Source: Ptychodera flava (lineage: Eukaryota > Hemichordata > Enteropneusta > Ptychoderidae). Taken from it: 64,000 nt of DNA. The translations under genes were made by a program, and so were the position numbers. Location: assembly GCF_041260155.1 (NCBI RefSeq), contig NC_091929.1:42600244-42664243 (forward strand). Direction: 5' to 3'. Below, in pieces: positions 12,364 through 26,184 of the stretch. The first letter of the stretch is position 1. Every line of letters starts with the position of its first letter. The notes beneath the pieces are model-generated. The model ran no database searches. It had not been told where the DNA came from and worked only from the letters and a program-made list of their open reading frames with translations.

Positions 12364-13030
12364 TATCAGAGAAAACATTGATAGAGTGGCAACGGGTATT
12401 GTTTAAGGCGTGAAGCGGTTACGTACCCATCAGGTTGCTCTCGCCCCTCTTTTCCGAAGAGTGCCGACCATGAATCCTTCGGTAATTTTCGGATTTTCGC
12501 CAATCGTTAAGCGAAAGTATGTTCGGCAAAGTTTGTGTTGTTGTTGTCGTGTGGTGCTGAGCAGAATTGACGTGTTGGCGAAAACGGGAGTGTTCTGAGC
12601 TTCAGAAAAGTGAGTTTTACTGTTTAAAAATTCCTCTCATATTTTTATGAATATATAATGAGTGTGTTTGAACCACAATTTGAAAGTCTTTTATCGATAC
12701 TGTCGGGTTTTACTCAATGGTTTACGGTCAGTCATACTGTCTTTTACACGTGCGTCAAGGGAGGACATGTTTATGAAACTGCTGGCGTGTTATGTTTTGA
12801 TTGGCGTGAAGGAGTGTTTCTTGCCTGAGAGCTCACAAAGTAACTATGGTTGCTACGCGACTGGCAGTACGATGCCATCTCGTCGTATTTTTCGCATAAT
12901 CTCGTGTAATTATCAACCAAAGTTTAACACCTTTAAAGCTCATTTTAATATAAAAGCCAATTGTCTACCGAGACGACCATGGAACATAAGGCATGCAAGT
13001 GTTGCCACTCTGTCTATGTTCCTCTGTGAT
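12364..13030. mobile_element. Inverted-repeat DNA element (about 667 bp)
   Basis: The left end, with GATAGAGTGGCAAC, and the right end, with GTTGCCACTCTGTC, form an imperfect inverted repeat of about 30 bp. The interior is richer in CpG than its surroundings and shows no transposase. Target duplication not clear. Confidence 0.6.
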
Positions 13031-13797
13031 TAATCAGAGAAAAGCTCATAATTAATCTATTTACAATTGCGTTTTTAACGAATCTGATCAGAATTCAAAT
13101 CAGATTAGTGATCCTTCTGTAGGTTCGTTGTCCTAGACCATTTTATCAACCATTACATCTGTTATACGTGTTAGCTGACAATAAAAAAAGCAAACAACCG
13201 ATAAAATGTTTATTAATTTTATTCAGATTGTAAGGTGACAGCCTAGCATATGATAAATTCACTGAAATTAATAAAAAAAAGAAATCTAGTGTTTGTCGTG
13301 ATTCTCGAATTACAACCAAATATGAAATTAACATTGATACCTATATTTCAATCAGGCTCCATGTCAACTATCGCATTGATTTGAGCACTCTTAAAATTTC
13401 GTTATATCAAGCTATACGAATTTTTTGCTGTGAGAATAATATGAATACAGAACTTTGAACTTTTTCGCATTGGTACATGCATGTAAACCTGCAAATATGG
13501 TATTAAACTGGTCAGATAATCAAAGACATACAAGGTAGAACCATACACAGTTGAATTTCTCTACTGTCTATGGTAGAACATACCAGGTCCATGACGCATT
13601 TGTTGTTTACAATATTAATTTGGGCTCAATCAATCATACTAAGAGGTGGTATCAGGTGTCAGGGACAGGTAAGTGTACCCTGCAAGCGTGCTACTCCCGT
13701 CAGAATTGGTCGAAAATGAAGAAATTTTTGACCGATGCCATTTACTACCATTACTGGATTTTGACCACCGAACGATTGATCTGAACGACATTTAAAC

Positions 13798-14413
13798 TGC
13801 CCGCACTTATCAGTTTTCACTGTCAAGGGGGTCTAATAAAAGTCAACACAAGAGCTCTTTTGTAACTGATAACGTCAGCTTGTCTAGACGTATGCTGTCA
13901 AAACGATCAACAGGCAACAAGTTCGTTGAGACTCCACTACACTCAAATCTGGTTATCAGTTAATTTTTTGCAAAAAAAATAGGAAGAAAAGTTGAGATTC
14001 ATGAAAAATTACACGGAAATCGACTTTGGTATTAGGACCAGAATATTGACATAGCACTAGTTAAGTGGAAAGGAATCCCGTGAAAAACTACGAACAGTAA
14101 CATTGCATATCTATATTGTAGTTTTGTACGTGATTTCTCTTTTCAAGTAACTCGTGCAATGTCAGTATTCAGGTCCGTGTGCCATTAGAGTTGATTTGCG
14201 TGTAATTTGTCACGATTCCCACTTTTATTTTAGTTTTTGCTTGCAAAAATTTAACTTGTTTCCAACCTGATTTGCATATAGCGTCAACTAATTTGTTTCC
14301 TGTCGATTGTTTTGACAGCAAACTTCTAGACAAGCCGATATTATCAGTTACAAAATAGTTCTTTTTTTGATACTTCTTAACCCCCGGATAGTGAAAACTG
14401 ACAAGTGCGGGCA
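13798..14413. mobile_element. Foldback element (about 616 bp)
   Basis: The ends read TGCCCGCACTTATCAGTTTT and its near complement, and the pairing continues imperfectly for well over 100 bp into each arm (including a TTGTCTAGA stretch in both). It is non-coding. It lies just downstream of the last exon of gene D. No clear target duplication. Confidence 0.75.
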
Positions 14414-14714
14414 CATCGTTTTGCCGTCCAAAGCCAATAATGGTTGTAAGAAAACAATCTTAGAAAATGAAAACAATGCAATATTCTGAAAAGCCTTAAC
14501 TTGATGTTTGTTTTCGATCCCTTTAGATATACACAGTGTATGTTCCTGGCATTCCTTTCTTTAAATTTCGATATATTATCTGGGCTGATTAACAATCATG
14601 GTAAGTCAGACACCACACAAAAAAGCGCAGTATTACTAATTAACTTTGTCAATTCCATGAAAAATGGTTATGATGACACTTGTCAGTAGTTGTTGGTTTG
14701 GTCGTGGCATAATC

Positions 14715-17700
14715 TCAGTCCAGTAATGGTGACGATTCTGAAGCATCCATATCATTATCTTCTTCCTGGCTCTCGATGTCCTTAGACACACCACAGTTTA
14801 CTTTGAACAAATCATACATACATGAAAAATGAGTAACTCGTAGTTGAAAGGTTCAGATACAATAATTAGACCACAATGCAATTCAACATCTTATGTTGGA
14901 AAATAAATAAATGCAAGGAACAATTAGAGAGTCAAAACAACATATTATCGACAGTTACTTTAGTGAAAGTTGTTCCACGTTATTTAATATAATGGATTGC
15001 TTGGAAAAAAAGTAATAAACTTTTGCTCAGGCTTTTCTCACAGAAATGTTAAGCCTTTCTTTTTTATATTAGAGAGTGAAATCAGGGTTTTCTCCGCAGA
15101 CTTCAAAATGAGTCGACATTGCAGCAAAGCAAAAACTGTCTCCATGACGAATTCTACTCAAACAAAACATTAAATGTAGAAACAGAAGCTAACGGTCGTC
15201 TAACAAAATTGATGACATGAAATACTACCATTACTAAAGTTTCTAAATAGGAGGAAGTACCACAGTATTTTTCAGAAAGTAAAGCATGTACCATGCAAAG
15301 AAAGAGGAAACTAACATCCTTTCAACATGGCACTTTTCTAGAAACTTTTTCTCCCGAACATTATCAACCTTATACGATATAAACATAAATGCATCAGTGC
15401 ATTTGGTGATCAGCCAAGTACTACATGAACAAAGACATAACTTCAGGTGAAAGACATTTTGTATTTCCTGAGCGCTGCTGTTCATTTATATATTTTCTCT
15501 AGTGGTTTAAGAGTGCACGTACCTAGATTGGGGTTACCATTTATTGTATCAGTTGGTATCGTAACGATCATGGCATTGCCTTCTCCAGTTGGCATAGTCT
15601 TCAATGAAATCTGGGATGGCTCAAGTGAACCAGGTGGAGGGCTAAGATAGACGTTCATCTGAGAAAGAAATTTCACAATACATGCTGCTGAATATTAATT
15701 TCTGCTTGAAGTCACCTATAAATTTAACTTTGAAAATAAAAACTTCAAGGTATTGCTGATTATCTTTCGCGAGTCTAACACGTGTTAAAATAATCCAAAC
15801 ATAGTTCAGTAAAAAGTGCTTTACTCCTTGAAACCTCGCAACCTTGAACAAATACACAAGGAAAAAATAATAAAAACGCTTAGAGTTTCAACAACCATAT
15901 AAAGCCCTTTGACAATCAAAAGGCAGACTCAAGGTTTAGCTTATACGTGTACAGTAACTAGCTTAAATGTAAATATTTACTTTTTGTGGCGTGTACATGT
16001 TTTGAGATTTTAAGATCCTAAATAAAAACCCGGGGCTCATCGTGCAAATTGTGGTACTAGAGAAACCAATGACCCAATATTTACCGATATTTGAAATAAA
16101 AAATGGCCGCCATCCATGTGTTGACGTTATGTTGAAAAATTGAATTGTTGATTTTCACATACCTAGGACGGTAAATATGAGCCCCTACACATGATACCAG
16201 AAAAAGATGGTAAATGTTGAGAGTCCGAATATCTGCCATCGAGATGCACAATACCTCAACTTTAAACTCTTTGCACAAAAAAGCTAAAAGAATGTACTTT
16301 TCTCAACTGCTTTATGTAAGCAGGAAAAACAAACTGGTTACTGGTCAATTCTAATACGTATACGAATATGGATAAAAATATGTCTTCAAGGTTCTAACCC
16401 ATATTACCGGTATGTTTGTAAAAGTGTAATGTGTAAGGTTAACGTATAGTACATTTAAATTTAAACTCCCAGAACGAAAAAAGACGGAACTTTTGTCCAT
16501 GCTTCGAATGCTCATTAAAAGCAAAAATGTAGAATGCGAAAATGTGTGTGGCGATACAGTGTGACATTGAAAGAATACAGAACATATAAAAGTTGTCTTT
16601 TTGAACGTAACGTTTTGGCAGCGGGACAATTATTTGCGTCAACCATTATTTGCTTTAACAGGCCCCCGTTTACGGAGCATAAGAAAACACAATACCTGTG
16701 TAGGCTTGCAGCATGATGTGCCATCTTCGCAACATCCCTTCATGCAAGATCGAATCTGAGAAGTCTGTTGTAGAAATACTAAGTATCAATAATTCATAAT
16801 GCTCATGTATAATCAACACAGTGTATCGTGTGTCAACTGATCATGAACATTTGGTGATCTTAGAAGGAAGTCAAAAGGTCGACTAGAAAAATCAATACAT
16901 CTTGATGATAATCTTACATTCCCTTATAAAGTTGATACAACAAATTTAAGCAAAGCAGCCTTCACCTACTAAAATATTTTATATAAGCCTTTTCTAAACT
17001 GGTCTTTGGAAATTTGCACTGTACACAGTTCATTCGAGCACGCCTAATGACTAACCATAAAGTCTTTGTAAAGTGTTATTTAATATTGACTATGTTGCTT
17101 AATTAATGTCCATGGAAAATGGGAAATGGATGATAGAGTAGGTAAGCACTGTGATAATGTACTTTGAGAAGATGCCCTGGCGTGTGGAAATTCCATGGCA
17201 ATAACAATCAGATCTAAACGGACATGTATCTTTCCAAAGTTGCCTACCCAGGCCTACGGTTACCTCCAAACTGTAGTAAGCAAAACGGGAAAAGACTGAC
17301 TGTGAATGTGACGAACTTCAACTATAGATCTATATCAATATGATACAATTTCTCGTTTGTTGCAAAAACCTAATCGATGCTATCATCTCGACACATCATG
17401 CAATTGAGAACTTATTATCAGTGTAACTTCCTTGAAGTGTTTGCACTTACTCCTATGGGTAATGTTATTCCTGATAATTTAGCAAGACATTTTTTTTTTC
17501 AAAAATAACAGACATGTATATTTATGTTAGTATACTCACCATAACCTGCATGCAACATTTCTTGCGGCGGCATTGACACAGAACCCTGCTGCAAAGAATC
17601 CCATTTATGAAGGCAATCACTCCCTCACATACGGCCATCATCAGTATGAAAGTATCAATGGCCTGTCGTTTATGCTGACAGGAGTGAAAGAAGACCAATT

Positions 17701-20700
17701 AATATCAACATTTCCGATAATCTAAAGTGGCAACTCGAATCTCAAAAGTTTTTAGCTATGACCTGTGCATTGGCATAATGTAATAGACTTACACTGATGA
17801 GAAATGCATCATTGTTCTTAGTAAACACTTTCACTTTACACCATGATATATTTAGTTACAGTGTAGTCAAGATACTTTACATGAGTAGGGACATTGTTCA
17901 CATGGTAGGATAGTTTGCAGGTTTAGAGTGCACTCAGCTTTGCACAATGTTTTCCAGTCATTAAGTAGCTCCCATTATTAGCGAACTGACTGATCCCATG
18001 GACACTACTTTTTCTACGTCAATGAATATAAATGAGGCACTCATATCAAAATGTGATAAACTAATCTATGTTCATTTGATAACACAAGTAACAAAGAATT
18101 TACACTTTGTACCCACAAAGTAACAATTATTCAACATGTGGCCGTTGTAAAATGCTGTCTATAATCTGATTTGCTGAGGGAAGAGAGGATATAATATGAG
18201 GTTATCCCACGATATCAGCGCTTGGTTGGGACGTTTTGTCACGAGTGAGGGTGCGAGCCGCATCACACGAGTCGAAGACGAGTGTGATGCGGCGCGCACC
18301 CTCACGAGTGGCAATGCGTCCCAACCAAGCGCTGATATCGTGGGATAACCGATTTATCATATGCCCATGACCGTAAATTTATGTAAAAGCTAATTAAAAT
18401 TAAAGAAATTTTATAACTTTTTGTCAGTCTTTCGAAGGGACTATGTTTTTATATCTGGTCGGAGCGCATTGATACATGTTTTTTACAACAGCTGATCAAG
18501 TCGTCGATCGCATCGTGTCGATTGTATACAGTCTAAACAGGATTATTTCAGCGCAATTTACCACAGTTCAGAAAAGGAATGGAGCCAATTTACTTATTCT
18601 GGTCACCGTCCCGGTGTTCTGGTGGATAATTATTACATGGACAATATTGTAAGTTTGAATTCACTTAAATAACTCTTGCTGAAACATGGCTGACGTGAAC
18701 AGGAACGACGAAGTAGCGCGAAATACAACAGATTGTAAACATCAACTTTTAATTTTCTACAACAACCTGTCCTGTAACTCTCTTTAGATCTGAAATAAAG
18801 GAACGTTAAATTCATATGTACTAGTAATATGTTTCGTTTTATATCGGTAAATTTTGATTGAAGTGAAAAAGATGGATTTGATCGTTAAATGCAAGATGAA
18901 CATCATGACATCAAAATCGGAAATAAACAACAATTGATGACGTATAACGTGCCGTATCAGACCGATGTTTTACGTTCCACGTCACGACGCGTCAGAGGAG
19001 ACACGGATACGGTCATGGGTATATGATAAAAAATAATGTCAACATGTACACCTTGTACAAACATCTATAGTGTCGCTTTAGGTGAGAAAGATAAGCTTGT
19101 ACACACAACAAAAGGCTATATTGATGTACTTAACAATCACATTGTTCTTTAATGCATTGGCCTGACTGTAACTGTATTTTCATATGACATCTCCCTCTCC
19201 TAGCTTTTGTTAATTCGGGGGTGTGTTTTGGTCTAATTTCTCTTATTTTTCTCAAACCTAGTGTACCTCTATGTTACAAAAGCCTAGATAAGGGGTATTT
19301 AAAATTTGGCGGAACAAGCATGAGTACCAATTCATCCAATGACTGGCACCGCTTAAGCCCACGTTTACCATTTGCTAATACTCAAAACGTGGGTATTCTT
19401 TTGTCTTTGATAAATTGTCCACCATAAATCCAGAGTTCGTAAACCTGATCCTAATAATGGTGTACAGTTAATACTCTGTATCAGATATACTACTATTAAT
19501 GCGACACTATCATCAACAGAGTTATCGATCTAACTGAAGATTTATTTTCTTTGCTGGTTTCCATAAGATAGAAGTATAATATGTAAATTTCATGAAAATA
19601 AAAGATGGTGCCACATACCACAGTTTTATTGACTTGCTGTTTACAGGTATAATTATAGTTGTAATGACTGTCCTTACATCTCTCGAAGTACTTCCAACTA
19701 TCCTCGGCATCCAAAGCCACGGCCATGACAGTAACTAATACTACTGCACAGAATGTTGCAGACGTAAATGATAAGACCATCGTGGTCAAGGTCTGTGAAT
19801 TTCAAAAGTCAAATAAAGATGACTTTAAGTTTAATGAAAAGTTTTATCAACGCAAACTGGTAATATAACAATGGAACGGAATAATTGAAACATGGTATAA
19901 GATTCACTATGTAGCTCGTCATACCGAAAATCAATCAGGCAGTAGATGAAACGTGTGTTTGGCAGATGTTCGTCAGCGAGCGATCTGTAATATCTGGCTT
20001 GTTTGCGCAAAATGTTTGAACAACTTTGGAAGACATCGTTTCCATTCAAAATACGGATAATTGGGAAAACTAAGCCAAGAAGTATTGAAATATATTTGTT
20101 TCGATTTTGTTAACAAGCGGATTTTGAACGTTCATGGATGTACAGTTACAGAAAGACAATTGGCTAACTTTCTACAATCGAAATAGACTTTTTAAAACTA
20201 GGGTAAGTTGATCAAGCTCTTTATAACCCTGATTCGTTTTGAGAATCAATGATTCTTACCATGTTACCCGTCTTCCATATTGCCGATATTATACCAATCA
20301 ATCCTGTTATTATTGCCTGCAAAGATGTGATATACAAAATCGGTTAAAAAGGAATTATTTCGTTTTATTCAATAAATCTCTGAGATTCAGAAGTATTCTT
20401 ACGAATTATTTAAGGCTGAAGACTAATAACATAAGACTTTCGTGTTCATGGTCGAACATAATATACAACCCTCTGTCCCCATGGGTAATCCTGTCACAAT
20501 TAAAGTTAAACCTTTGTACTCTTCAAAATCAATTCACTCATTGATGTGATCAATATGCTTTTTCATCAGTATTACAAGAGCCGCATGTTCCAGCTTTGCG
20601 ACCACCTTAAAATCTTTGGGATTTTTGTTGCCAGCATTCAACTCCCACACTGTCTGATACTGTGTTATAGCACGTGAATCCGTCCAAACATAAATCTGTA

Positions 20701-20968
20701 TATTATATTCGTTGTTCCCAACTACTCGTCATCCACGCCCCCGTAGACTGCCAGGGTCCACTTGTTGAATACTCACCAACACTCCACCGTACATTGGTAA
20801 ACCAACGTGAGCAAAGTAGCACTCAGTTTTCACCGCCACAGTCCCTGCGTAGATTAAAACACCTCCCAACAGAGTTTGAGTGAAGGCAATCGCGACCAAC
20901 GTTGATGATTTAACAGGAGGCTTAGCATTCTTCTCAGGAACATGTTCATCAAGGGGCACCTTATCCAT
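14715..20968 (-). CDS. Gene D: MS4A/CD20-like four-pass membrane protein, seven exons, complete (282 aa)
   Basis: Coding exons: 20968-20777, 20316-20260, 19792-19619, 17674-17540, 16764-16696, 15658-15523, 14800-14715. Exons 1-5 end in phase 0 and exon 6 in phase 1; the frame stays open to TGA. Membrane segments lie near residues 23-46, 56-77, 84-108 and 147-170. The loop between segments 3 and 4 (about 109-141) has two cysteines and two sequons (NYT, NKT). After segment 4 comes a dense cysteine cluster (CQCRRKKCCM, then GCC and SCC in exon 5), a likely palmitoylation region. The tail ends ESSPLLD. The start follows GAGACAAG. Exons 1-3 and the upstream interval are close copies of those of gene C. 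Intron 3 holds a 150-bp hairpin and an inverted-repeat element. Exon 6 has an internal GTAACC 15 nt before the donor used here, matching the donor of A. MS4A family call rests on topology and the GLPMYGGVL segment; claudin and tetraspanin hallmarks are absent. Confidence 0.82.
18200..18350. repeat. Near-perfect 150-bp hairpin
   Basis: 34-bp outer arms (18200-18233 and 18317-18350, beginning GGTTATCCCACGATATC) pair perfectly, and an inner pair of arms continues with few mismatches to a small loop. It is CpG-rich. It lies in intron 3 of gene D and is absent at the matching place in gene C. It touches the inverted-repeat element to its right. Confidence 0.9.
18352..19030. mobile_element. Inverted-repeat DNA element (about 680 bp) in gene D intron 3
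   Basis: Ends are TTTATCATATGCCCATGACC and its near complement at 19008-19030. It is absent from intron 3 of gene C, so it entered after the D/C duplication or was lost from C. The hairpin at 18200-18350 abuts the left end and may be part of the same composite. No transposase seen. Confidence 0.75.
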
Positions 20969-23900
20969 CTTGTCTCAATTTGCCTTTGCCAAAGAAAAGT
21001 TTGTCTTAAGAGAGAAAATAGATTTATGAGCTGAAAAACGCTGAATATGCCACCCTCAGACAGTCTTTCGGAGAACATAAAACATCTGACTTTTTACTGT
21101 CAAAACAAGATTTTATATGCAATTCTAGTACGTTTAATGTATACAAAATTAAGATGTATAGAAAACTACAAAAAGTAGAAAGTAATGTCAATTGTAAGAT
21201 CTGTTTTAAGCTGAGATGTTCTTGACTTTTCGATGATCATACATGAAATGATCAATCTATTACAAGGCAAGAGTATTCTGCAGAAAAATAGTGCCAGATC
21301 TCTAGCTTTAGACACTGTTATGCAACTCTAGGAATACCTATTCCAGTCGTAGAGACTCAACTCTTTCTTAGTGATAGTCATTTGGACAGGTGTATGCGGA
21401 TGCATTCCACTTCTTCTCTGGGATAAACATAATTTAATAAAATATTTTTACACGTTGATTTTTCATAGAATATTTTTTAAATATTCATCTGTTAAATCTG
21501 GCCAAAGAAGAGAGCATTGTATTTTCTAGATCCCTCCCGATTGAATGTTACATATTATTTGTTCTGTATCAGTTTCAAATTGTTTACAAATATGGTTCAC
21601 CTTAAAAAATACAAAATACTGACATATCAGTACATATGTTTATATATTCTATAACGGGAACACGCAAATTGAAGCTGACAAATGAAATATGACTTGGACT
21701 GTTGCAAAATAAACAACAAAATCGAATTTCTATCTGCTTGATGATACATTGTCCATGGTAGATCAGTTAAAATGAATACTGACCAGTAGAAATGCTTATC
21801 AAGTTGGTTCCACCCCGCTTGGACTCTGCCCAGCAAGATCTTTGGTCGAGAGGAAGCAAACGTCAGTTTGACCCTTTACTTTAAAGTTCAGAAAGTTTGC
21901 ACTTAATACTAAACACACCAAAATTACAAGGTGATAACAGTATACGCATTGCAAGATTATCATTTAGTTATTAGGGATTTTGTTAGCATCAATCACATTA
22001 CTTTGTGCCCATGTCCACACTTTAATTGTGTCACTTATTGACAAAAAGGGTCTCACGGGGTTTGTTCAAAGATAAGGCCAAAGGTTTATGTGTGGAAGCA
22101 CCGCTGACCTACAAGCTTCAAACAAAGATCTGTAATAGTGTTCCGTTCTCAATTAAGTAAATAATTGTGCTATTTTTACAATTCTCATCAGGGTTACTAG
22201 AAAATCGATTGGAAGGTCCAATTATGACTGAGGGATCACTGCACATGTAAGTGGACTTGCTGAAAGGCTTTTTATGTCGATTAGGGTTCAGTGAGCCACT
22301 TGTTATCAGATGGGTTACAACGAATGAGGATCAGACTAAATATTGTTGATCCGAGTTCAGGGCCCACTTATCTCATGTTGTTTTGACCAGGAACCTAGTT
22401 GGACATATATTGATATAATGTATACAAAGTACCTTTGAATTTTAAGAGTCTTAACTATCTAACTGTTTGAAATAACACAAAAGACTATACAACGAAACGA
22501 TTACTTTATACACCGTCTGTTCACTGTTACTGTATACAGGTAAATAAATCTCCTTGAATACATACATAGGGCTCCTCTTGTTTGATGGCCAATGTTTGAG
22601 CCATGCACTATAGAAAAAACTAAAATGAGAGCATTTTGTCATGTCAATACAGTCCTCCAGGCTTGAACTGTGTTCAGTGTAGACTCTTCAACAAAGTTAC
22701 CTCATAAGCGAAATGTAAACTAGTCCTACCTTCTATATCTCGTATAAACCCAGCTTCAACAGTCAACACAGAAGCTCTTGCTGTGATTGTGACTGTCGAA
22801 TTTGTAGCTTTCTGGGTGTAAATACTTAACTAAGTTTGATGATGTTTATCAAAAATTGGATATCTGCCACAAAAGTACAATTGTCTGTGCAATGTAGGCC
22901 AGAGGCAACACTTCACAATACTGAACTATTCATGACGTTTTGTTTTTCTACTGAGTCGGTTTCCTTCACGTGGACACACATTTGTGACACATGATGTGGA
23001 CGTGATATCGATTTGAACGAGTACGCAATCATCCAGACTTCCATCAGGTATTATTGATGATGGCGAAGTGTTCACCCAATTATTAACAGAGTTCACCATT
23101 GTGTGCTTAACATGCAAAGTCCACCAGGTTCGTTAATGCATCTCTCATGAGGATATGTTTAAAATGGTGTGATTTAGGCACCAGCAAATACTGGTTTATA
23201 GGTACAAAATATGACTTAATCAAAATTAGCTGTGGGTATAGGTCTTTCCTTTGACTGTCATGGACTATCTTACAACCTCTGTACAAAGCATCATACAATA
23301 AAATAGACCTAAAAACTGATAATATTACAAATACATTAAATTTATGTAGCTCTGTAATATTAAATAAATAACGAAATTTAATATAACTGAAGACATCTTT
23401 TATATTTCTCAACGCACTTGCCAACTGGCTTACCGCCATATGAAGACAATATTTGTACTTAAAGATAAGGAATTTGTAAAGTTGATTGCATTAGCAAGTG
23501 GACTCGAAATACACACAAAAGCCAAGATTGCCATATGATAGTGACACTCTGAAAGGATGAACTTAGTTTAAATCATCAGGATGTACTTATTTTCCATAGA
23601 TACATAAATCAATACCACATAAAGGTCTTGATATTGAGTGATCACAATTAAACTGCACATTCAAGCAATGTAGGTAGTTCTTGAAATCACTCAAACTAAT
23701 AAGTAAGGAGTCACTTTTGTTTGAAAAAGTGTGAATGGCTAATGTTCCCTGTAATTGCACAAACTGAGAAGAGAAAATATTCATGTACAGTGTCCTTTGG
23801 ACATGACAACTAGCTTGGAACAATAACAACAACAACAATAACAGTCACAACAAAATACAATTCTTACTTTTAGTTCCTGACCCTGTCAGAAGTTTCAGGT

Positions 23901-26184
23901 TTCAATACTAGTCAGTCAACGGTAAACTTGATATGACACTAACAATTTTTAAATGTTAAAGTAGTTGTAATCACTGAAAAAGTGTAAAAAATATGAGAAT
24001 CACCCTAAAATAACTTCAAGGTCCTTAGCTGCAACTTTTAAGGTATCAAATAAATGATATCTTTCCTGCATGAATCTAAGATTGTGACGATTATAATGCA
24101 ACTCTTCCATTCTGTTACATACCTATGTTAAAGAAATTGTGTTTGCTAACATGCATAGAGTAATTTTTCATCTTGTTTTGTTTCAGTAGTCTTTTATGCA
24201 AACTTTGTCACTGAATATTGTCAAAGTATACAAATCTGATGATAACCATCCATTTACAATTCATCATGTACCCAGGATCACGCTCAAGATATGGTGAATA
24301 AGGTAAGTAAATGTAAATATGTATACATCATTTACTTTCTTTCAAACATCGTCTCTCTATAAAGCACAAAAAGAGCAAAAATAGAACACAAGCTGATGAA
24401 ACACATACATATCCTTTATTTTATTCTTATATCTTGTAATTATCTACATTAAATTTGCATGATAAATTTTGAAAACATTCGAAGTGCTAATTACAGATTT
24501 ATTGACAGGAAAATGTCATTTATTGCCAAAACAATGAAACAAACTCATCCAATTATTTCTGTTGATGGATTGACAGAAAGTTATCAAAAACCTGATATGA
24601 AGATGTAATTTGACGGAGAACTACAATGGTTATCAAGAGAAAATTCTAAGAAGAATAAATTCAATGTCGTGTACTCTAAATCTATTCCATTGTGTATTTT
24701 TCCTGCATCAGTTTATAGGCTGCCAACAACTAAGAAATTACATAAACCATATAAAATATCATCTGCCTTGGAGAACAATAGAATTATGTTTGAAACATCC
24801 TTAATCATGCTTCATATTTGTGTATTAAACTACAGGGAGTATAATGGCCTTGTATGAAAATTACCAATTTGACAAATAACACAGAAGTAAAATGTATAAG
24901 AATGCTATTATTAAGAAAATAACATTAATTGTGTGCACTCAAATATCAGTGCAATACAAAACGCTGCCGGATAATGTACCCTTGCATACTTGGTGATATT
25001 TCCGGGCTAACTTCATAAGATGACAAACTCACTGCATTATCCTCTTCCCCGTTTTTCAACAAAAGCGTAACTTTCCAGTAATGCCATAACTGTCATATCG
25101 AAAAACGTCAACTGAAGTTTTCATTGCAGGGAAAAATGGTAACTGACTGCAAAACTATTGTTTCGTCACAAGTTTGCCAGAAAAGAAGTCAAGGGCACCT
25201 TTTTCTTGACTCTACTGTAAATGTCACTGAGGAATTTTACTATTATACTCCATGAATATTGCTGCTGTGCCATACTTAATTGTGCAATTCACACTAGCGA
25301 TTTAGATATGCTAGAATGATTTTAACCTACAGTGGCTCTAAGTTTTATCATTTTTCTCTATGATTTCAGGAGCATTATCAAATGACAATTATATTTTATG
25401 GAATCTATTTTTTCCTGGACAAGCTTTGTGTGTAGTAATACGACAACTTGTAAATATCTCTGAGGCAACCCTGAACACCAAGGGATTGCCTATAGATTTC
25501 TTACCCACAGGCTGTAGTTAGTATTCTTATGCCATGTTTGCAGATGAAATCTTTCCAGATGGAGAAACACATACACAACATATCATGAATACCCACTTTA
25601 AGACTTAATGCGCCTTACGAAACAAAGGAACTCTCACTGGACAAGAAACGTGCAGTTTGAATATTTGTCTGACAAACGGTAAATGATCTAACCAGAGGTA
25701 AAAAGACAGAAATTACATTCAGATGGTCTTGAGTTTCATTGAGTTCATTGCTTCCAGTATTGCAGCTGATGAGATCAATAATATCTCCAGAGCCATATCT
25801 GACATGTACAGAAAATATGACAAGGCATCAGAGTAACACTAAACAGAAATAAAAAAAATACTCTCTGACAAACGATAAAAGATCAGCACATCTGACGTAT
25901 TGTTAAAACTACAAACAGTTGTCAGTACTGGTTTATGTAGCATTTGTAACACTCAATCTGAAATTAATATAAAGTACTGAAAAAACTGTAACTTATACAG
26001 ACAGCCTTTTGAAATATTGATCTTTGTTTGGTTTCTTTCTATACATTGAATAAATGTTGTGTATTTCCTCAATTTTCAATTGAACTGATTATCAATGCTG
26101 TACCATGCAAGGTTCAGGTACTCATATATTCTCTGGATATCTCTGTCAATGTCAGGATAACGTGGACTTATGTCATAACACTTG
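20969..26184. other. Intergenic interval D-C: duplication unit, no gene seen
   Basis: Near copy of 32026-37940. It holds the upstream block of gene D (22740-23110) but no supported coding sequence. A single copy of the 100-bp sequence that forms a tandem array at 46862-48043 lies near 23890-23990. The site GTATTAAACT at about 24821-24831 is the empty form of the insertion site at 35852. Confidence 0.65.
22740..23110 (-). promoter_or_regulatory. Conserved upstream block of gene D (candidate 5' exon/promoter)
   Basis: Aligned with 10259, 33707 and 45796 blocks. It ends (minus strand) in GAAG|GTAGGA, a weak donor; the core has CACATCATGTGTCACAAATG. About 1.8-2.1 kb upstream of the gene D start codon. 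Confidence 0.4.

Larger units (their letters stand above)
6986..14714. other. Intergenic interval E-D: diverged duplication unit, no gene seen
   Basis: No supported coding sequence. Parts still align with the other intervals: the stretch around 9190-9240 (TTTGGTCGAGAG then a GACCCTTTAC stretch) matches 21840-21885 and 32885-32935, and 10259-10600 holds the conserved upstream block of gene E. Inserted material includes 10643-12164 between 57-bp direct repeats, an inverted-repeat element at 12364-13030 and a foldback element at 13798-14413. The 7560-7700 stretch is CpG-rich. I recognise nothing in the remaining 8300-9150 and 9300-10180. Confidence 0.6.

Noticed and set aside
14715-20968. Assigning the family to tetraspanins or claudins
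   Set aside because: No CCG motif in a large second loop (tetraspanin) and no W-GLW-C-C signature (claudin). Loop sizes and the conserved segment 1-2 region fit MS4A better.
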